Assembly: GCF_014203895.1 (NCBI RefSeq)
Contig: NZ_JACHJY010000006.1
Span: 124,001-188,000, forward strand
Direction: 5' to 3'
DNA from: Streptomyces nymphaeiformis
GTDB taxonomy: Bacteria; Actinomycetota; Actinomycetes; Streptomycetales; Streptomycetaceae
Length of the DNA: 64,000 bases
Part shown: positions 15,557 through 23,992 of the stretch, one piece after another
Numbering within the stretch: position 1 is the stretch's first letter
Layout: every line of letters starts with the position of its first letter
Notes under the pieces: model-generated
The model's database searches: none
What the model saw: only the letters and a program-made list of their open reading frames with translations
Told to the model about the DNA's origin: nothing
Translations under genes and position numbers: made by a program

Positions 15557-16543
15557 TCAGTGCCGGCGGGCGAGCCGTCCGCCGCGGAGGTAGACGACGA
15601 CACCGCCGATGATCAGCGCGGCGCTGATCGCGCCCGCGCCCATGAGCTCGGTCTCCATACCGGTGTTGGGCAGCTCCCCACAATCGTGCGGGCCCCCACC
15701 GTGACCGGGCTTCTCACAGGTCGGCTTGCCGGTGGGCTGCTCGGTCGGGTGATCGGTGGGGTAGCCGGTGGGGTGATCGGTGGGGTAGCCGGTGGGGTGA
15801 CCCGTGGGGTGCCCGGTGGGGTGACCGCTCGGGTGACCACTCGGGTGGCCGCCGGGGTGACCGGTCGGGTGGCCCGTGGGATGACCAGTGGGGTGGCCCG
15901 TGGGATGACCGGTGGGATGACCGGTCGGGTGCCCGGTCGGGTGCCCGGTGGGATGACCGGTCGGGTGACCCGTGGGATGACCGGTGGGGTGCCCGGTCGG
16001 GTGACCGGTCGGATGGCCCGTCGGGTGCCCGGTGGGATGCCCGGTCGGATGCCCGGTCGGGTGACCCGTGGGATGACCGGTGGGGTGCCCGGTCGGGTGA
16101 CCGGTCGGATGGCCCGTCGGGTGCCCGGTGGGATGCCCGGTGGGGTGACCCGTCGGGTGGCCCGTCGGGTGGTCCGTGGGGTGACCCGTCGGGTGGCCCG
16201 TCGGGTGGTCCGTGGGGTGACCCGTCGGGTGATCGGTGGGGTGGCCGGTCGGGTGACCCGGCTGCTCCTCGCCGTATCCGCCCGGACCCTCGCCGTAGCC
16301 GTCGGGTTCCTCCGCCTGGTCGCAGAGGTCTCCGACGGCTGCCGCGACGACGCCGCCGAGCTCCATGGTCTTGCCGCAGACGTCCGCCGGCACGGTGGCG
16401 TGGGCACGGCCGGCCGTACGGGAGCCGGGACCGTCGCCCGAGCCCGCGTGGGAGTTCGCGGCCAGGGCGAATCCGCCGGTCAGCGACAGGATGCCGGTCG
16501 CTGCAGCCGCGGTGAGTACTTTCCTGCTGATGATGGACCGCAT
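15557..16543 (-). CDS. Sortase-anchored surface protein with GHPT repeat stalk
   Basis: 328 residues. A Sec signal (residues 1-30, KVLTAAAATGILSLTGGFAL) precedes a small domain with two cysteines (VCGKTMELGGVVAAAVGDLC) that faintly resembles a half chaplin unit. From about residue 95 to 270 the protein is an almost unbroken array of HPTG/HPTD tetrads. The C-terminus has an LPNTG sortase motif, a hydrophobic segment (GAGAISAALIIGGVVVYL) and a basic tail RGGRLARRH, so the protein should be covalently linked to peptidoglycan. GAGGAAGAG precedes ATG 16543. The His-rich stalk could bind metal ions or act as a spacer through the wall. The family is not recognised. Confidence 0.85.
   Translation of the reverse strand: MRSIISRKVLTAAAATGILSLTGGFALAANSHAGSGDGPGSRTAGRAHATVPADVCGKTMELGGVVAAAVGDLCDQAEEPDGYGEGPGGYGEEQPGHPTGHPTDHPTGHPTDHPTGHPTGHPTDHPTGHPTGHPTGHPTGHPTGHPTGHPTGHPTGHPTGHPTGHPTGHPTGHPTGHPTGHPTGHPTGHPTGHPTGHPTGHPTGHPTGHPTGHPTGHPTGHPTGHPTGHPGGHPSGHPSGHPTGHPTGHPTGYPTDHPTGYPTDHPTEQPTGKPTCEKPGHGGGPHDCGELPNTGMETELMGAGAISAALIIGGVVVYLRGGRLARRH
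15742..16258. repeat. Tandem 12-bp repeat array coding (GHPT)n
   Basis: About 500 bp of near-identical 12-bp units (on the + strand variants of CCGGTGGGGTGA), in frame with the reverse-strand surface protein. Interspersed units give HPTD or HPSG. Such arrays change length easily by slippage or recombination and are prone to assembly error. Confidence 0.9.
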
Positions 16544-16777
16544 ACCGCTCTTCCTCTGGAGAAAGGGAGAGACCGGCGAGGATCCCCCCTCGCTCCGACC
16601 GGCCTGATCCGCACCGACGTTCAAGGGGGATCGGCCAAAAGGTATGGGTCGACGCCCGGCGTACAGCCGGGGCCACACGGCAGCTGATCAGAAAATCATT
16701 CGATCAGCCGACCGTGAGGAACGGCGGCACGGGAGTCCGCCGCAAGTGCCCGTGGGGCCGGTGTTGCCGAGGTGACG

Positions 16778-17059
16778 TCAGCCGCCGAGCGGGAGACCGC
16801 CGGGGACCGGGAGGCCGCCGAGCAGAGGGGCGCCCTTGGTGGCGGTGTTCAGCTGGTCGGCCGCCTTCGTGACGGTCTGGACCGGGGAGCCGTCCGTGGT
16901 GCTGCTCAGCATGTCGCTCTTGAGCCCGTTGGCGGCGATCGCTTCGAGTCCACCGTTCAGGCTGGTGGGGGTCAGCGCCTCGGAGGCCATGGCGGGCGCG
17001 GCGGCGCCCAGGGCCATCAGCGAACCGGCGACGACCGCGGCGACCTTGGTGGGCTTCAT
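16778..17059 (-). CDS. Very small secreted protein
   Basis: 93 residues. The signal peptide MKPTKVAAVVAGSLMALGAA ends at APAMA-SEA; the mature chain of about 67 residues has no cysteine, an N-terminal amphipathic part (TPTSLNGGLEAIAANGLKSD) and a C-terminal Gly/Pro/Leu repeat (LLGGLPVPGGLPLGG). GAGGAAGGA precedes ATG 17059. It resembles small exported proteins found beside chaplin genes in streptomycetes; function unknown. It lies between the GHPT-repeat gene and a Pro-rich secreted protein on the same strand. Confidence 0.8.
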   Translation of the reverse strand: MKPTKVAAVVAGSLMALGAAAPAMASEALTPTSLNGGLEAIAANGLKSDMLSSTTDGSPVQTVTKAADQLNTATKGAPLLGGLPVPGGLPLGG

Positions 17060-17236
17060 GGAGTGAATCCTTCCTCTGTACGTTCAAGTCACGTTCCGTA
17101 CAGGGTTCTTGGCGGAATCCTGTACGTCGTCCTGCTTCTGTAACGAGGAGTGAGCGCCCCGGAAACTCCGGGAGGAAGGATTTCTCGGTACTGCACCCGA
17201 TCGATGCGGGCCGGTGCTATTTGCCGATCGCACACG

Positions 17237-17273
17237 CCCGTACCGGCCCGGCAAGAGGCCGGGCCGGTACGGG
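17237..17273 (-). terminator. Terminator hairpin
   Basis: A perfect 16-bp stem (CCCGTACCGGCCCGGC and complement) with a 5-base loop, 11 bases past the stop of the Pro-rich protein gene at 17284. Confidence 0.8.
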
Positions 17274-17283
17274 GTGCGGGGTG

Positions 17284-18135
17284 CTACCGGGCGGGCGGCG
17301 GGGGCGTGACCGGCAGCTCGGGCGCGGCGACCGGCGGCTCGACGGGCAGCTCGGGCGCGGCGACCGGGAGCTGCGGGAGCGCGGGCAGCCCCGCGAGGTC
17401 CGGCGCGGGCAGGCCGCTGCCGAGCACGGTGGAGACGGCCAGGTTGACCAGCGAGGTCAGCGTCGAGGTGACCTGCGGTACGACTCCGCCGGCGTCGCCG
17501 GAGGTGACCGCGGCGAGGAGACCGGCGACGGCCTTCTCGACGCTCGCGAGGGCGTCGGACACGACGTCCGCCGGGGCGGCCTTCCCGGCCGCGGAGGCGG
17601 CACCGGCCGCGACGGGCAGACCCACGGACGGCTCCACCGGGAGTTCGGCGACGGGGGGCGTCACCGGCAGCTCGGCCGCGGGGGGTGTGACCGGAAGTTC
17701 CGCGGCGGGCGGAGTGGCCGGGAGCTCGGCCGCGGGCGGGATGACCGGCGCGGCGACCGGGAGGTCGGGGGACGGCGGGGTGGCCGGGAGCTGCGGTGCG
17801 GGGCCGTCCGGGACGGCGGCCGCGGCCTTCGCCTCCTCGACCGCCGCGGCGATCTTCGCCTTGAAGGCCTCGACGTCGGCCGCGGGCAGCCGGCCCGAGT
17901 CGGCCTTGAGCGCGGCCGTGACGAGTTCGGTCACGGGGGTGGTCACCGAGCCGAGCTCGCCGAGCGACTGGGCCTGGGCCAGGAGGGCGGCGGTGTCCGG
18001 GACGGGCGCGTGCGCGGCCCGGTCGGCCGCGGGGGACGGGTGGTGTTCGCCGGCGAAGGCGGGTCCCGCCGTGCCGAGGGAGACGGCGGCGGATATCGCC
18101 AGGGCGGTGAGACGGCGTATGGCCAGGGGACGCAT
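17284..18135 (-). CDS. Secreted Pro/Ala/Val-rich repeat protein
   Basis: 283 residues. A Sec signal (RRLTALAISAAVSLGTAGPA, cleavage after AFA) precedes a helical stretch (residues 45-110, including VEAFKAKIAAAVEEAKAAAA), a Pro-rich array of ELPATPP/ELPVTPP units (110-170), a second helical part (DVVSDALASVEKAVAGLLAA) and a Pro-rich C-terminus. No cysteine or catalytic motif is seen. AAGGAAAAGGA precedes the ATG. The design suggests an extended wall-spanning or matrix protein. Its position among chaplin genes suggests a structural role on aerial hyphae, which is inference. Confidence 0.8.
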   Translation of the reverse strand: MRPLAIRRLTALAISAAVSLGTAGPAFAGEHHPSPAADRAAHAPVPDTAALLAQAQSLGELGSVTTPVTELVTAALKADSGRLPAADVEAFKAKIAAAVEEAKAAAAVPDGPAPQLPATPPSPDLPVAAPVIPPAAELPATPPAAELPVTPPAAELPVTPPVAELPVEPSVGLPVAAGAASAAGKAAPADVVSDALASVEKAVAGLLAAVTSGDAGGVVPQVTSTLTSLVNLAVSTVLGSGLPAPDLAGLPALPQLPVAAPELPVEPPVAAPELPVTPPPPAR

Positions 18136-18340
18136 ATGTGTTCCTTTTCCTTATGCGTCGGACAACTGCTCTCTCACCGTGCCTGCGGATATAGCCCTCC
18201 GCAACCGTGAAACTACGCAGCGCCACGTCCCCGTTCGAGTGAATCCGCCCCGGGAGCCTGCCCCCGAAGGGGCGTACGCCGTTGCACCGGACGGCGCACG
18301 AGGGTGCGGCCGAACGAGTACCGAACCAGTGCGGGCAAGG

Positions 18341-18386
18341 AAAAAGCCGGTGCGCCCGTCCCGGAGGGGGGCGGGCGCACCGGCTT
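18341..18386 (-). terminator. Intrinsic terminator of chpF
   Basis: A perfect 15-bp stem (AAGCCGGTGCGCCCG and complement, 18344-18386) is followed on the reverse strand by a run of T (AAAAA on + at 18341-18345), a rare classical T-tract terminator for this genome. Confidence 0.85.
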
Positions 18387-18412
18387 CGGAAGGACCGATC
18401 AGGCGTGCGAGA

Positions 18413-18652
18413 TCAGGCGTTGACGCAGGTGTTGCCGAAGGCCGGGTTCAGCAGACCGATGACGCTGACGGTGTTGCCGCAGAGGTTGACCGGGACGTGG
18501 ACCGGGACCTGGACGACGTTGCCGGAGAGGACACCGGGGGACTTCACGGCCGCGGCCTCGGCGCCGGCGTCGGCGGAGGCGGCACCGGCGGTACCGGCGA
18601 CGGCGGCGGCGGCACCCACGGTCAGGACAACGGCCTTGGCGATACGGGACAT
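18413..18652 (-). CDS. chpF: Short chaplin, ChpF-like
   Basis: 79 residues: signal peptide MSRIAKAVVLTVGAAAAVAG, then one chaplin domain (SGNVVQVPVHVPVNLCGNT, IGLLNPAFGNTCVNA) ending exactly at the domain, with both cysteines. GAGGAG precedes ATG 18652. Nearly the same as the chpG product except for the missing Gly/His tail. Its position upstream of the glycosyltransferase cassette recalls chpF of S. coelicolor. A weaker BldN-like promoter is at 18720-18747. Confidence 0.95.
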   Translation of the reverse strand: MSRIAKAVVLTVGAAAAVAGTAGAASADAGAEAAAVKSPGVLSGNVVQVPVHVPVNLCGNTVSVIGLLNPAFGNTCVNA

Positions 18653-18719
18653 GGGGAGGTGCTCCTCGATCGAATTCATCCAACTCGGACTGCGCGAACC
18701 GTTCGGCCCGTCTCCCTCA

Positions 18720-18747
18720 ACAACGTCCCGGCTTTTCATCGGTTGCT
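18720..18747 (-). promoter_or_regulatory. Possible sigma-BldN promoter of chpF
   Basis: Reverse strand AGCAAC (18747-18742), 16-bp spacer, CGTTGT (18725-18720): 4/6 and 5/6 matches to the recalled BldN consensus. The -10 box ends 68 bases before the chpF start. Weaker than the chpG and rodlin sites. Confidence 0.35.
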
Positions 18748-18911
18748 CTCCCGAACGGGTGACGTTCAACCGATCTTTGGGCCATAAGAGGGCCATTCGA
18801 GGGACTGGGCGTGGAATGGCGCAACACGCTCAACGAGGAACCGGCCGCCCGGATACGGGAGTTAGCTTTTCCGGGCATCTAATGCGTACTATCGCCCCGG
18901 TTCGGGGTTAT

Positions 18912-18927
18912 AACGTTCCCGAACGTT
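18912..18927. promoter_or_regulatory. Perfect inverted repeat, possible operator
   Basis: AACGTTC-CC-GAACGTT, 7-bp arms, lies about 108 bp before the start at 19035 and 260 bp before chpF, within an AT-richer stretch. The arm order (GTTC...GAAC) is the reverse of a LexA box. Binding protein unknown. Confidence 0.4.
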
Positions 18928-19034
18928 GCTTCCGGGCCCGCCGCGCGTTCACTCATTTCGTGCGGACGACACCTTCATCTCCCCCGGCCTGCTCGGGTCT
19001 TCCCTCCCTTCTCTCATCAAAGCGGAGAACCTGT

Positions 19035-20093
19035 ATGCGGAATTCAGCGGTTCTTGCCGTGCGTCGCAGCGTGTTGTGCGCCTTGTCGTGTGCGGCCCTG
19101 ACCGCCGCGCTGCCAGGCGCCTCCGCAGCAGCGCCCCGGCCCCGGGAGGCGGCCCGCGTCCCCTTCGCCGCGCGCCACCAGGCCGTGCAGCACGGTGGGA
19201 TCGTGCGCGCCGCCAACACCTCGGTGAAGGGCGCGAAGGGCACCGAGTCGGTCAACGACGGCGCCGGGATCGCGTACGTCGACGTGGACCGCGACCCCCA
19301 CACGTACAACTCCAGCCGCGCCGAGCTCGCGGTGCCGGCCGGGGCCCGGGTCACCTGGGCCCGGCTCTACTGGGGCGGGAACCTGCGGGTGGGCGAGCAG
19401 AAGCCGCCGAAGGACGACGGCCGCGTGCTGATCGCCGAGCCCGGCGGACGGTACAAGGCGCTGCTCGCCGACTCCGTGATCGGCCACCGCGCGGCCGACG
19501 GCGCCGACGCCTTCCAGGCCTCCGCCGACGTCACGGACCTGGTCCGCCGGTCGCACCCGGGGCTGTGGACGGTCGCGCAGATCAATGTCGCCATGGGCCG
19601 TTCCGCGGTGGGCGGCTGGGGCGGCTGGACGCTCGTCGCCGCGTACGAGAAGGCCTCGGAACCGCTGCGCAGGATCAGTGTCTGGGACGGTTTCGAAACG
19701 GTCGGTCCGCGCGCCGGGGAGCTGCGCGTCCCGGTCGACGGAAACCGTTTTCCCAAGGGTGTCTCGGGGCGTCTCGGCCTGATCGCGTATGACGGTGACC
19801 GGGGGACTTCCGGGGATTACCTGGCGGTGGAAACGAGCCGTTCGAAGAGCACCCGTCTCTCCGATTCCGCCAATTCCGCGGACGACGTGCTGAACTCCAC
19901 CGTCACCGAATTCGGCGCCGGTCGTACCGTACGACGGCCCGATCGTACGAACACCCTCGGATACGACTCCGACGTGTTCGATCTGCGGGGGGCGCTGCGT
20001 GCGGGGGGCGACCGGGTGCACGTCCGGGTCGGCAGCCGGAAGGACACCGTCTGGCTCGGCGCCGTCTTCTTCCAGGCCGACGTCCGGCGCTGA
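19035..20093 (+). CDS. Secreted protein of unknown function, possibly DUF3344-like
   Basis: 352 residues. A Sec signal (RRSVLCALSCAALTAALPGA, cleavage near ASA) precedes a beta-rich chain: ARLYWGGNLRVGEQKPPKDD at about 112, VNVAMGRSAVGGWGGWTLVAAYE near 186, and VFDLRGALRAGGDRVHVRVG near the end, so a jelly-roll or adhesin-like fold is plausible. I recall similar proteins in streptomycetes annotated with DUF3344, but am unsure. ATG 19035 opens the signal peptide and has GGAG upstream. It leads directly into the glycan cassette (one-base gap to the next GTG), so it is probably the first gene of that operon. Confidence 0.78.
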   Translation: MRNSAVLAVRRSVLCALSCAALTAALPGASAAAPRPREAARVPFAARHQAVQHGGIVRAANTSVKGAKGTESVNDGAGIAYVDVDRDPHTYNSSRAELAVPAGARVTWARLYWGGNLRVGEQKPPKDDGRVLIAEPGGRYKALLADSVIGHRAADGADAFQASADVTDLVRRSHPGLWTVAQINVAMGRSAVGGWGGWTLVAAYEKASEPLRRISVWDGFETVGPRAGELRVPVDGNRFPKGVSGRLGLIAYDGDRGTSGDYLAVETSRSKSTRLSDSANSADDVLNSTVTEFGAGRTVRRPDRTNTLGYDSDVFDLRGALRAGGDRVHVRVGSRKDTVWLGAVFFQADVRR

Positions 20094-20094
20094 C

Positions 20095-21231
20095 GTGCTG
20101 TCACCACTCGACACGGACCTCGCGTCCGTCACCGTCCTGCACGCGGTCCAGCCCGGCGACGGCGGGGTCGCCCGTGTCGTCGTCGACCTGGTCCGCGCCC
20201 AGCGCGCCGCCGGCCTGCGGGTCGCGGTCGCCTGCCCGCCCGGCACCCGACTCTCCGCCGCCGTCCGCGCCGAGGGCGCCGAGACCCACGACTGGCGGGC
20301 CGGCCGCGACCCCGGTCCCGCCGTCCTCCGCGAGACGCGGGACCTGGCCCGGCTGATCCGTACGGTCGCGCCCGGGATCGTCCACGCGCACAGCGCCAAG
20401 GCCGGTCTGTGCGCCCGACTCGCCGTGCGGGGACGGATTCCGACGGTGTATCAGCCGCACGCCTGGTCCTTCGAGGCCGTCGAGGGGCGGACCGCCGCGG
20501 TCGTCCGGCGCTGGGAGCGGTTCGGCGCCCGGTGGGCGGACCGCGTCCTGTGCGTGAGCGAGGCCGAGCGACGTACCGGCGAGGCGGCCGGGGTCGTGGC
20601 GGACTGGTCGGTCGTCCACAACGGCGTCGACACGGCCCGGTTCGCCACCGACGGACCGCCGCGCAATCCGGCGCCCACGGTCGTCTGCGTGGGCCGGCTC
20701 TGCCGTCAGAAGGGCCAGGACGTGCTGCTCGCCGCCTGGCCCGCGGTCCTCGCGGAGGTGCCCGCGGCCCGGCTCGTCCTTGTCGGCGACGGCCCGGACG
20801 CGGAGGCCCTGCGGGCCGCCGCCGGTCCGTCGGTGCGGTTCACGGGGGCCGTCGAGGACCCCGTGCCCTGGTACCGGGCCGCCGACGTGGTCGTCCTGCC
20901 GTCCCGCTGGGAGGGCATGGCCCTCGCACCCCTGGAGGCCATGGCCGCCGGCCGGCCGGTCGTCGTCAGCGACGTCGACGGGGCCCGCGAGAGCCTGCCG
21001 CCCGCCCATGAACCCCTGTGCCTGGTCCCGCCCGAGGACCCGGCCGCGCTCGCCGCCGCTCTGGGCCGCCTCCTCGGCCGGCCCGAGCTGCGGCACCGCC
21101 TGGGCCGTGAGGCCCACGAGCACGTACTCAGCAGATTCGATGTCCGGCGCACCGGCGCGGCCGTCGCGGACGTCTACCGCGAGCTGGCCGGAGTGCGGGG
21201 GGCCGAGCACAGAGAGCCGATTGCGCAGTGA
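20095..21231 (+). CDS. Glycosyltransferase family 4
   Basis: 378 residues from GTG 20095, one base after the preceding stop. The N-terminal GT-B half has GDGGVARVVVDLVRAQRAAG and HAHSAKAG. The C-terminal half has VCVGRLCRQKGQDVLLAAW (donor phosphate-binding Arg/Lys) and SRWEGMALAPLEAMAAGRPV, the EX7E motif of retaining GT4 enzymes. It should transfer a sugar from a nucleotide donor onto the lipid-linked intermediate of the local exopolysaccharide in the cytoplasm. The stop overlaps the next start (GTGA). Donor and linkage cannot be read from sequence. Confidence 0.92.
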   Translation: MLSPLDTDLASVTVLHAVQPGDGGVARVVVDLVRAQRAAGLRVAVACPPGTRLSAAVRAEGAETHDWRAGRDPGPAVLRETRDLARLIRTVAPGIVHAHSAKAGLCARLAVRGRIPTVYQPHAWSFEAVEGRTAAVVRRWERFGARWADRVLCVSEAERRTGEAAGVVADWSVVHNGVDTARFATDGPPRNPAPTVVCVGRLCRQKGQDVLLAAWPAVLAEVPAARLVLVGDGPDAEALRAAAGPSVRFTGAVEDPVPWYRAADVVVLPSRWEGMALAPLEAMAAGRPVVVSDVDGARESLPPAHEPLCLVPPEDPAALAAALGRLLGRPELRHRLGREAHEHVLSRFDVRRTGAAVADVYRELAGVRGAEHREPIAQ

Positions 21232-22679
21232 CCACGGAAAGTACCAGCGTTCCCTCCTCGCCGGGGCCCTGGCCCACGGCGGGCCAGGCCTTCGGCCTCG
21301 CCTCCCTCGCGCCCCGCCGCGCCGCGCCCGGCCGGCTCGTGCTGCCGCGCCACCGCCGTGAGCGGCCGCGGTCCGGCGTGGCGGCGCTCGTGGCGGTCGA
21401 CGCCCTCGCCGTCCTCGCCGCCGCGTCGGTGCTGAGCGCGGCGCACCACGACCTGCGGCTCGTGCTGCCGGTGATGGCGCTCGTCCTCGTCCTCGACGGG
21501 CAGGCGGGGCTCTACCGGCCGGCCGCGCACATCCGGGCCCTGGACGAGCTGCCCGCGCTGGGGTCCCGCGCCGGGTTCGCCTGGTGCCTGGCGGCGGCCT
21601 CGGTCGCCGCGTACTCCCCTGGTCTGGCGATCGGGCCGTTGCGGCTCTGCGCCGCGTACGGCACGCACGTCGCCCTGGTGTGCCTGGTCCGCGCCGTGGT
21701 GCTCGGGCGGCGGCGCCGGATCGCGCGGGAGCGTCCGCGCTCGGCGCTCGTCGTCGGCTCGGCGGGGGCCGCGCGCCGGTTCGCCGCGGCGGCCGCCCAG
21801 CACCCGGAGTACGGGGTGCGGCCGGTCGGGATCGTCGGCGTGCCGGAGCAGGGCGGCGCGTCCCGCGCGGTCGGGGAGGCCGGGCTCCCGGTGCTCACGA
21901 CGACCGAGGAGATCCACCGGGCGGTCATCCAGAACACCGTGCGCGACGCGGTGTTCCTCGACGACGACCCGGGTCTCGTGTCGCTCTTCCAGCAGTACGG
22001 CTGCACCACCTGGCGGGTCGGCGGCCGCCACCAGGACGGGCCGATGGGCGCGCACATGTGGGGGTACGCCTGGCAGCGCGTCGTCCCGCTCGGCGAGCGG
22101 CGCGGGCGGGCCTCCAAGCGGGCCCTCGACATCGTCCTCGCCGCCCCCGCGCTCGCGCTCGCGCTGCCGGTGCTGCTGCTCTGCGCGCTCGCCGTGCGGC
22201 TCTCGGACGGTCCCGGGGTGCTGTTCCGGCAGGAGCGGGTGGGCCAGCACGGGCGCCACTTCACGCTGCTCAAGTTCCGTACGCTGCGGCCCTCCGACGA
22301 CACCGAGTCGGCGACCCGCTGGAACGTGGCGGGCGACCGGCGGATGAGCGCGGCCGGGAGCTTCCTGCGGAAGACCTCGCTCGACGAGCTGCCGCAGCTG
22401 TGGAACGTGCTGCGCGGGGACATGAGCCTGGTCGGGCCGCGGCCCGAACGCCCTTACTTCGTCGCCCAGTTCAGCAAGATCCACGCGGGGTACGCGGCCC
22501 GGCACCGGATGCCGGTGGGCCTCACGGGTCTCGCGCAGGTCCACGGGCTGCGCGGCGACACCTCGATCGAGGACCGCTGCCGCTTCGACAACCACTACAT
22601 CGACCACTGGTCGCTCTGGCAGGACGTCTGCATCCTGCTGCGCACGGCGGCCGGGCTGGTCCGACCCACGGGGAGCTGA
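21228..22679 (+). CDS. Polyprenyl-phosphate sugar-1-phosphate transferase (WbaP/WcaJ type)
   Basis: 483 residues. An N-terminal region with about four membrane segments and a CoA-binding-like domain (LVVGSAGAARRFAAAA) precedes the catalytic C-terminal domain: RALDIVLAAPALALALPVLL helix, LLKFRTLRPSDDTE, KTSLDELPQLWNVLRGDMSL and VGPRPERPYF. These are the hallmarks of enzymes that start exopolysaccharide synthesis by moving a sugar phosphate from UDP-sugar to undecaprenyl phosphate at the inner face of the membrane. GTG 21228 overlaps the preceding stop by four bases. It is the committed initiating step for this cassette. Confidence 0.95.
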   Translation: MTTESTSVPSSPGPWPTAGQAFGLASLAPRRAAPGRLVLPRHRRERPRSGVAALVAVDALAVLAAASVLSAAHHDLRLVLPVMALVLVLDGQAGLYRPAAHIRALDELPALGSRAGFAWCLAAASVAAYSPGLAIGPLRLCAAYGTHVALVCLVRAVVLGRRRRIARERPRSALVVGSAGAARRFAAAAAQHPEYGVRPVGIVGVPEQGGASRAVGEAGLPVLTTTEEIHRAVIQNTVRDAVFLDDDPGLVSLFQQYGCTTWRVGGRHQDGPMGAHMWGYAWQRVVPLGERRGRASKRALDIVLAAPALALALPVLLLCALAVRLSDGPGVLFRQERVGQHGRHFTLLKFRTLRPSDDTESATRWNVAGDRRMSAAGSFLRKTSLDELPQLWNVLRGDMSLVGPRPERPYFVAQFSKIHAGYAARHRMPVGLTGLAQVHGLRGDTSIEDRCRFDNHYIDHWSLWQDVCILLRTAAGLVRPTGS

Positions 22680-22681
22680 GG

Positions 22682-23992
22682 ATGGCCACGGCCGTGACGG
22701 TGCCCGGCTCGGGCGTCGACGTACGGGAGTGGGCCCGCCGGGCCGGGGCGTTGTCCCCGGTCCTCGCCGTGATCGCGCTGCTGCTCGTCCCGGGCGGCGG
22801 CGGCGCGCAGGGCGGCACCGGCGGCACGGGGACGGTCGCGGACGCGGCCTCCGGGCTCCTGGTCGTGATCTGCCTGGTGCGGGTGCTGCGCGGCGGGGCC
22901 CGGCCGCTGACCCGGGCGGCGGCCGTCGTCCTCGGCCTGCCGGTGCTCGGCATCTGCCTGGCCGCGATCACCTCGAACGACCCGGCGGCGAGCCTGCCGG
23001 GCGTCGCCCGTTACGTGCAGGTCTTCGTCCTCGTGCCGGCGGCCGTGCTCCTGACGATCCGCGACCGGCGGGACTTCGCCGTGATCGCCTGGGGCCTGGT
23101 CGCGTTCGCGCTGCTCCAGGGCGCGGTGGGCGTCGCCCAGTACCTGACGGGCACGGGCGCCTCGTACCAGGGCGAGGACGTCCGGGCCGTCGGCACCTTC
23201 GGCGCCACCGACGTGATGGGCATGGCGACGGTCGTCGCGTACGGGCTCGTCGTCGTCACCGGGATCGCGCTCGGCAGCGGTCCCGGCCGCGTCCGCACGG
23301 TCGCGACGGTCTGCGCGGCGCTCCTCTTCGTACCCCTCGTGCTGTCGTTCAGCCGGGGCGCGTGGATCGCGACCGTGCTCACCTGCGCGATCCAGCTGCT
23401 GCTCGCCGGGGTGCGGCGGGCGGCCCGGGTGGCGCTCGTGGCCGCCGCGCTCGGCGTGGTCCTCGTCGGCGGCCTCGGGGTCGGTTCGACGATGGTGAAG
23501 GAGCGGGTCGGCAGCATCACGCAGGTGGCGGCCGCGCCGGACCAGTCCGTGACCGACCGGTACACGATGTGGGCGGCGTCCGGGCGGATGTGGCGTACGG
23601 AGCCGGTCACGGGCATCGGCCTCAAGGGCTTCCCCCAGTACCGCGACTCGAACGCCTCGCTCGCGCTCTCCTCCGGCAGCGACACCGCCGGCGCGGGCGC
23701 CGCCTTCGCGCGCCAGCCGCTGCTGTCCCCGCACAACATGTACCTCCTGGTGCTGAGCGAGCAGGGCCTGGTGGGGCTGCTCGCCCTGGCCGGCAGCTGG
23801 CTGGCGCTGCTCGTCGGCGCGCTGCGGCGGCAGCGGCTCGGCGCGGACTGCGCGCTCGTCGCGACGGGCCTGCTCGCCTGGCAGCTCATCGACTTCTTCT
23901 ACGCGGACATCGGCGGCCCGTCGACCGTCCTGATGTCGGTCGTGTTCGGTCTGGCGGCCTGGTGGTCGCTGGCGGAGGTGAGGCGTGCGTGA
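22682..23992 (+). CDS. O-antigen ligase/polymerase-like membrane protein
   Basis: 436 residues with ten or more hydrophobic helices. Family hallmarks are SFSRGAWIA near 222, GVGSTMVKERVGS and the extracytoplasmic LSPHNMYLLVLSEQGLVG loop, whose histidine is essential in WaaL/Wzy-type enzymes, preceded by GIGLKGFPQYR. It should join or polymerise lipid-linked repeat units on the outer face. ATG 22682 lies two bases after the previous stop. The 3' end overlaps the flippase gene by eight bases. Whether it polymerises (Wzy) or ligates (WaaL) is not decidable here. Confidence 0.9.
   Translation: MATAVTVPGSGVDVREWARRAGALSPVLAVIALLLVPGGGGAQGGTGGTGTVADAASGLLVVICLVRVLRGGARPLTRAAAVVLGLPVLGICLAAITSNDPAASLPGVARYVQVFVLVPAAVLLTIRDRRDFAVIAWGLVAFALLQGAVGVAQYLTGTGASYQGEDVRAVGTFGATDVMGMATVVAYGLVVVTGIALGSGPGRVRTVATVCAALLFVPLVLSFSRGAWIATVLTCAIQLLLAGVRRAARVALVAAALGVVLVGGLGVGSTMVKERVGSITQVAAAPDQSVTDRYTMWAASGRMWRTEPVTGIGLKGFPQYRDSNASLALSSGSDTAGAGAAFARQPLLSPHNMYLLVLSEQGLVGLLALAGSWLALLVGALRRQRLGADCALVATGLLAWQLIDFFYADIGGPSTVLMSVVFGLAAWWSLAEVRRA

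Larger units (their letters stand above)
18653..19034. other. Divergent intergenic region, 382 bp
   Basis: No gene is seen. It holds the promoters of chpF (reverse) and of the secreted protein at 19035 (forward). It is lower in GC than its surroundings, with an inverted repeat at 18912-18927. Confidence 0.7.

Noticed and set aside
15760..16260. CRISPR array
   Set aside because: The units are 12 bp, contiguous and in frame with a protein; there are no spacers and no cas genes.
18912..18927. LexA (SOS) box
   Set aside because: LexA sites in actinobacteria read GAAC-N4-GTTC; here the arms are in the opposite order.
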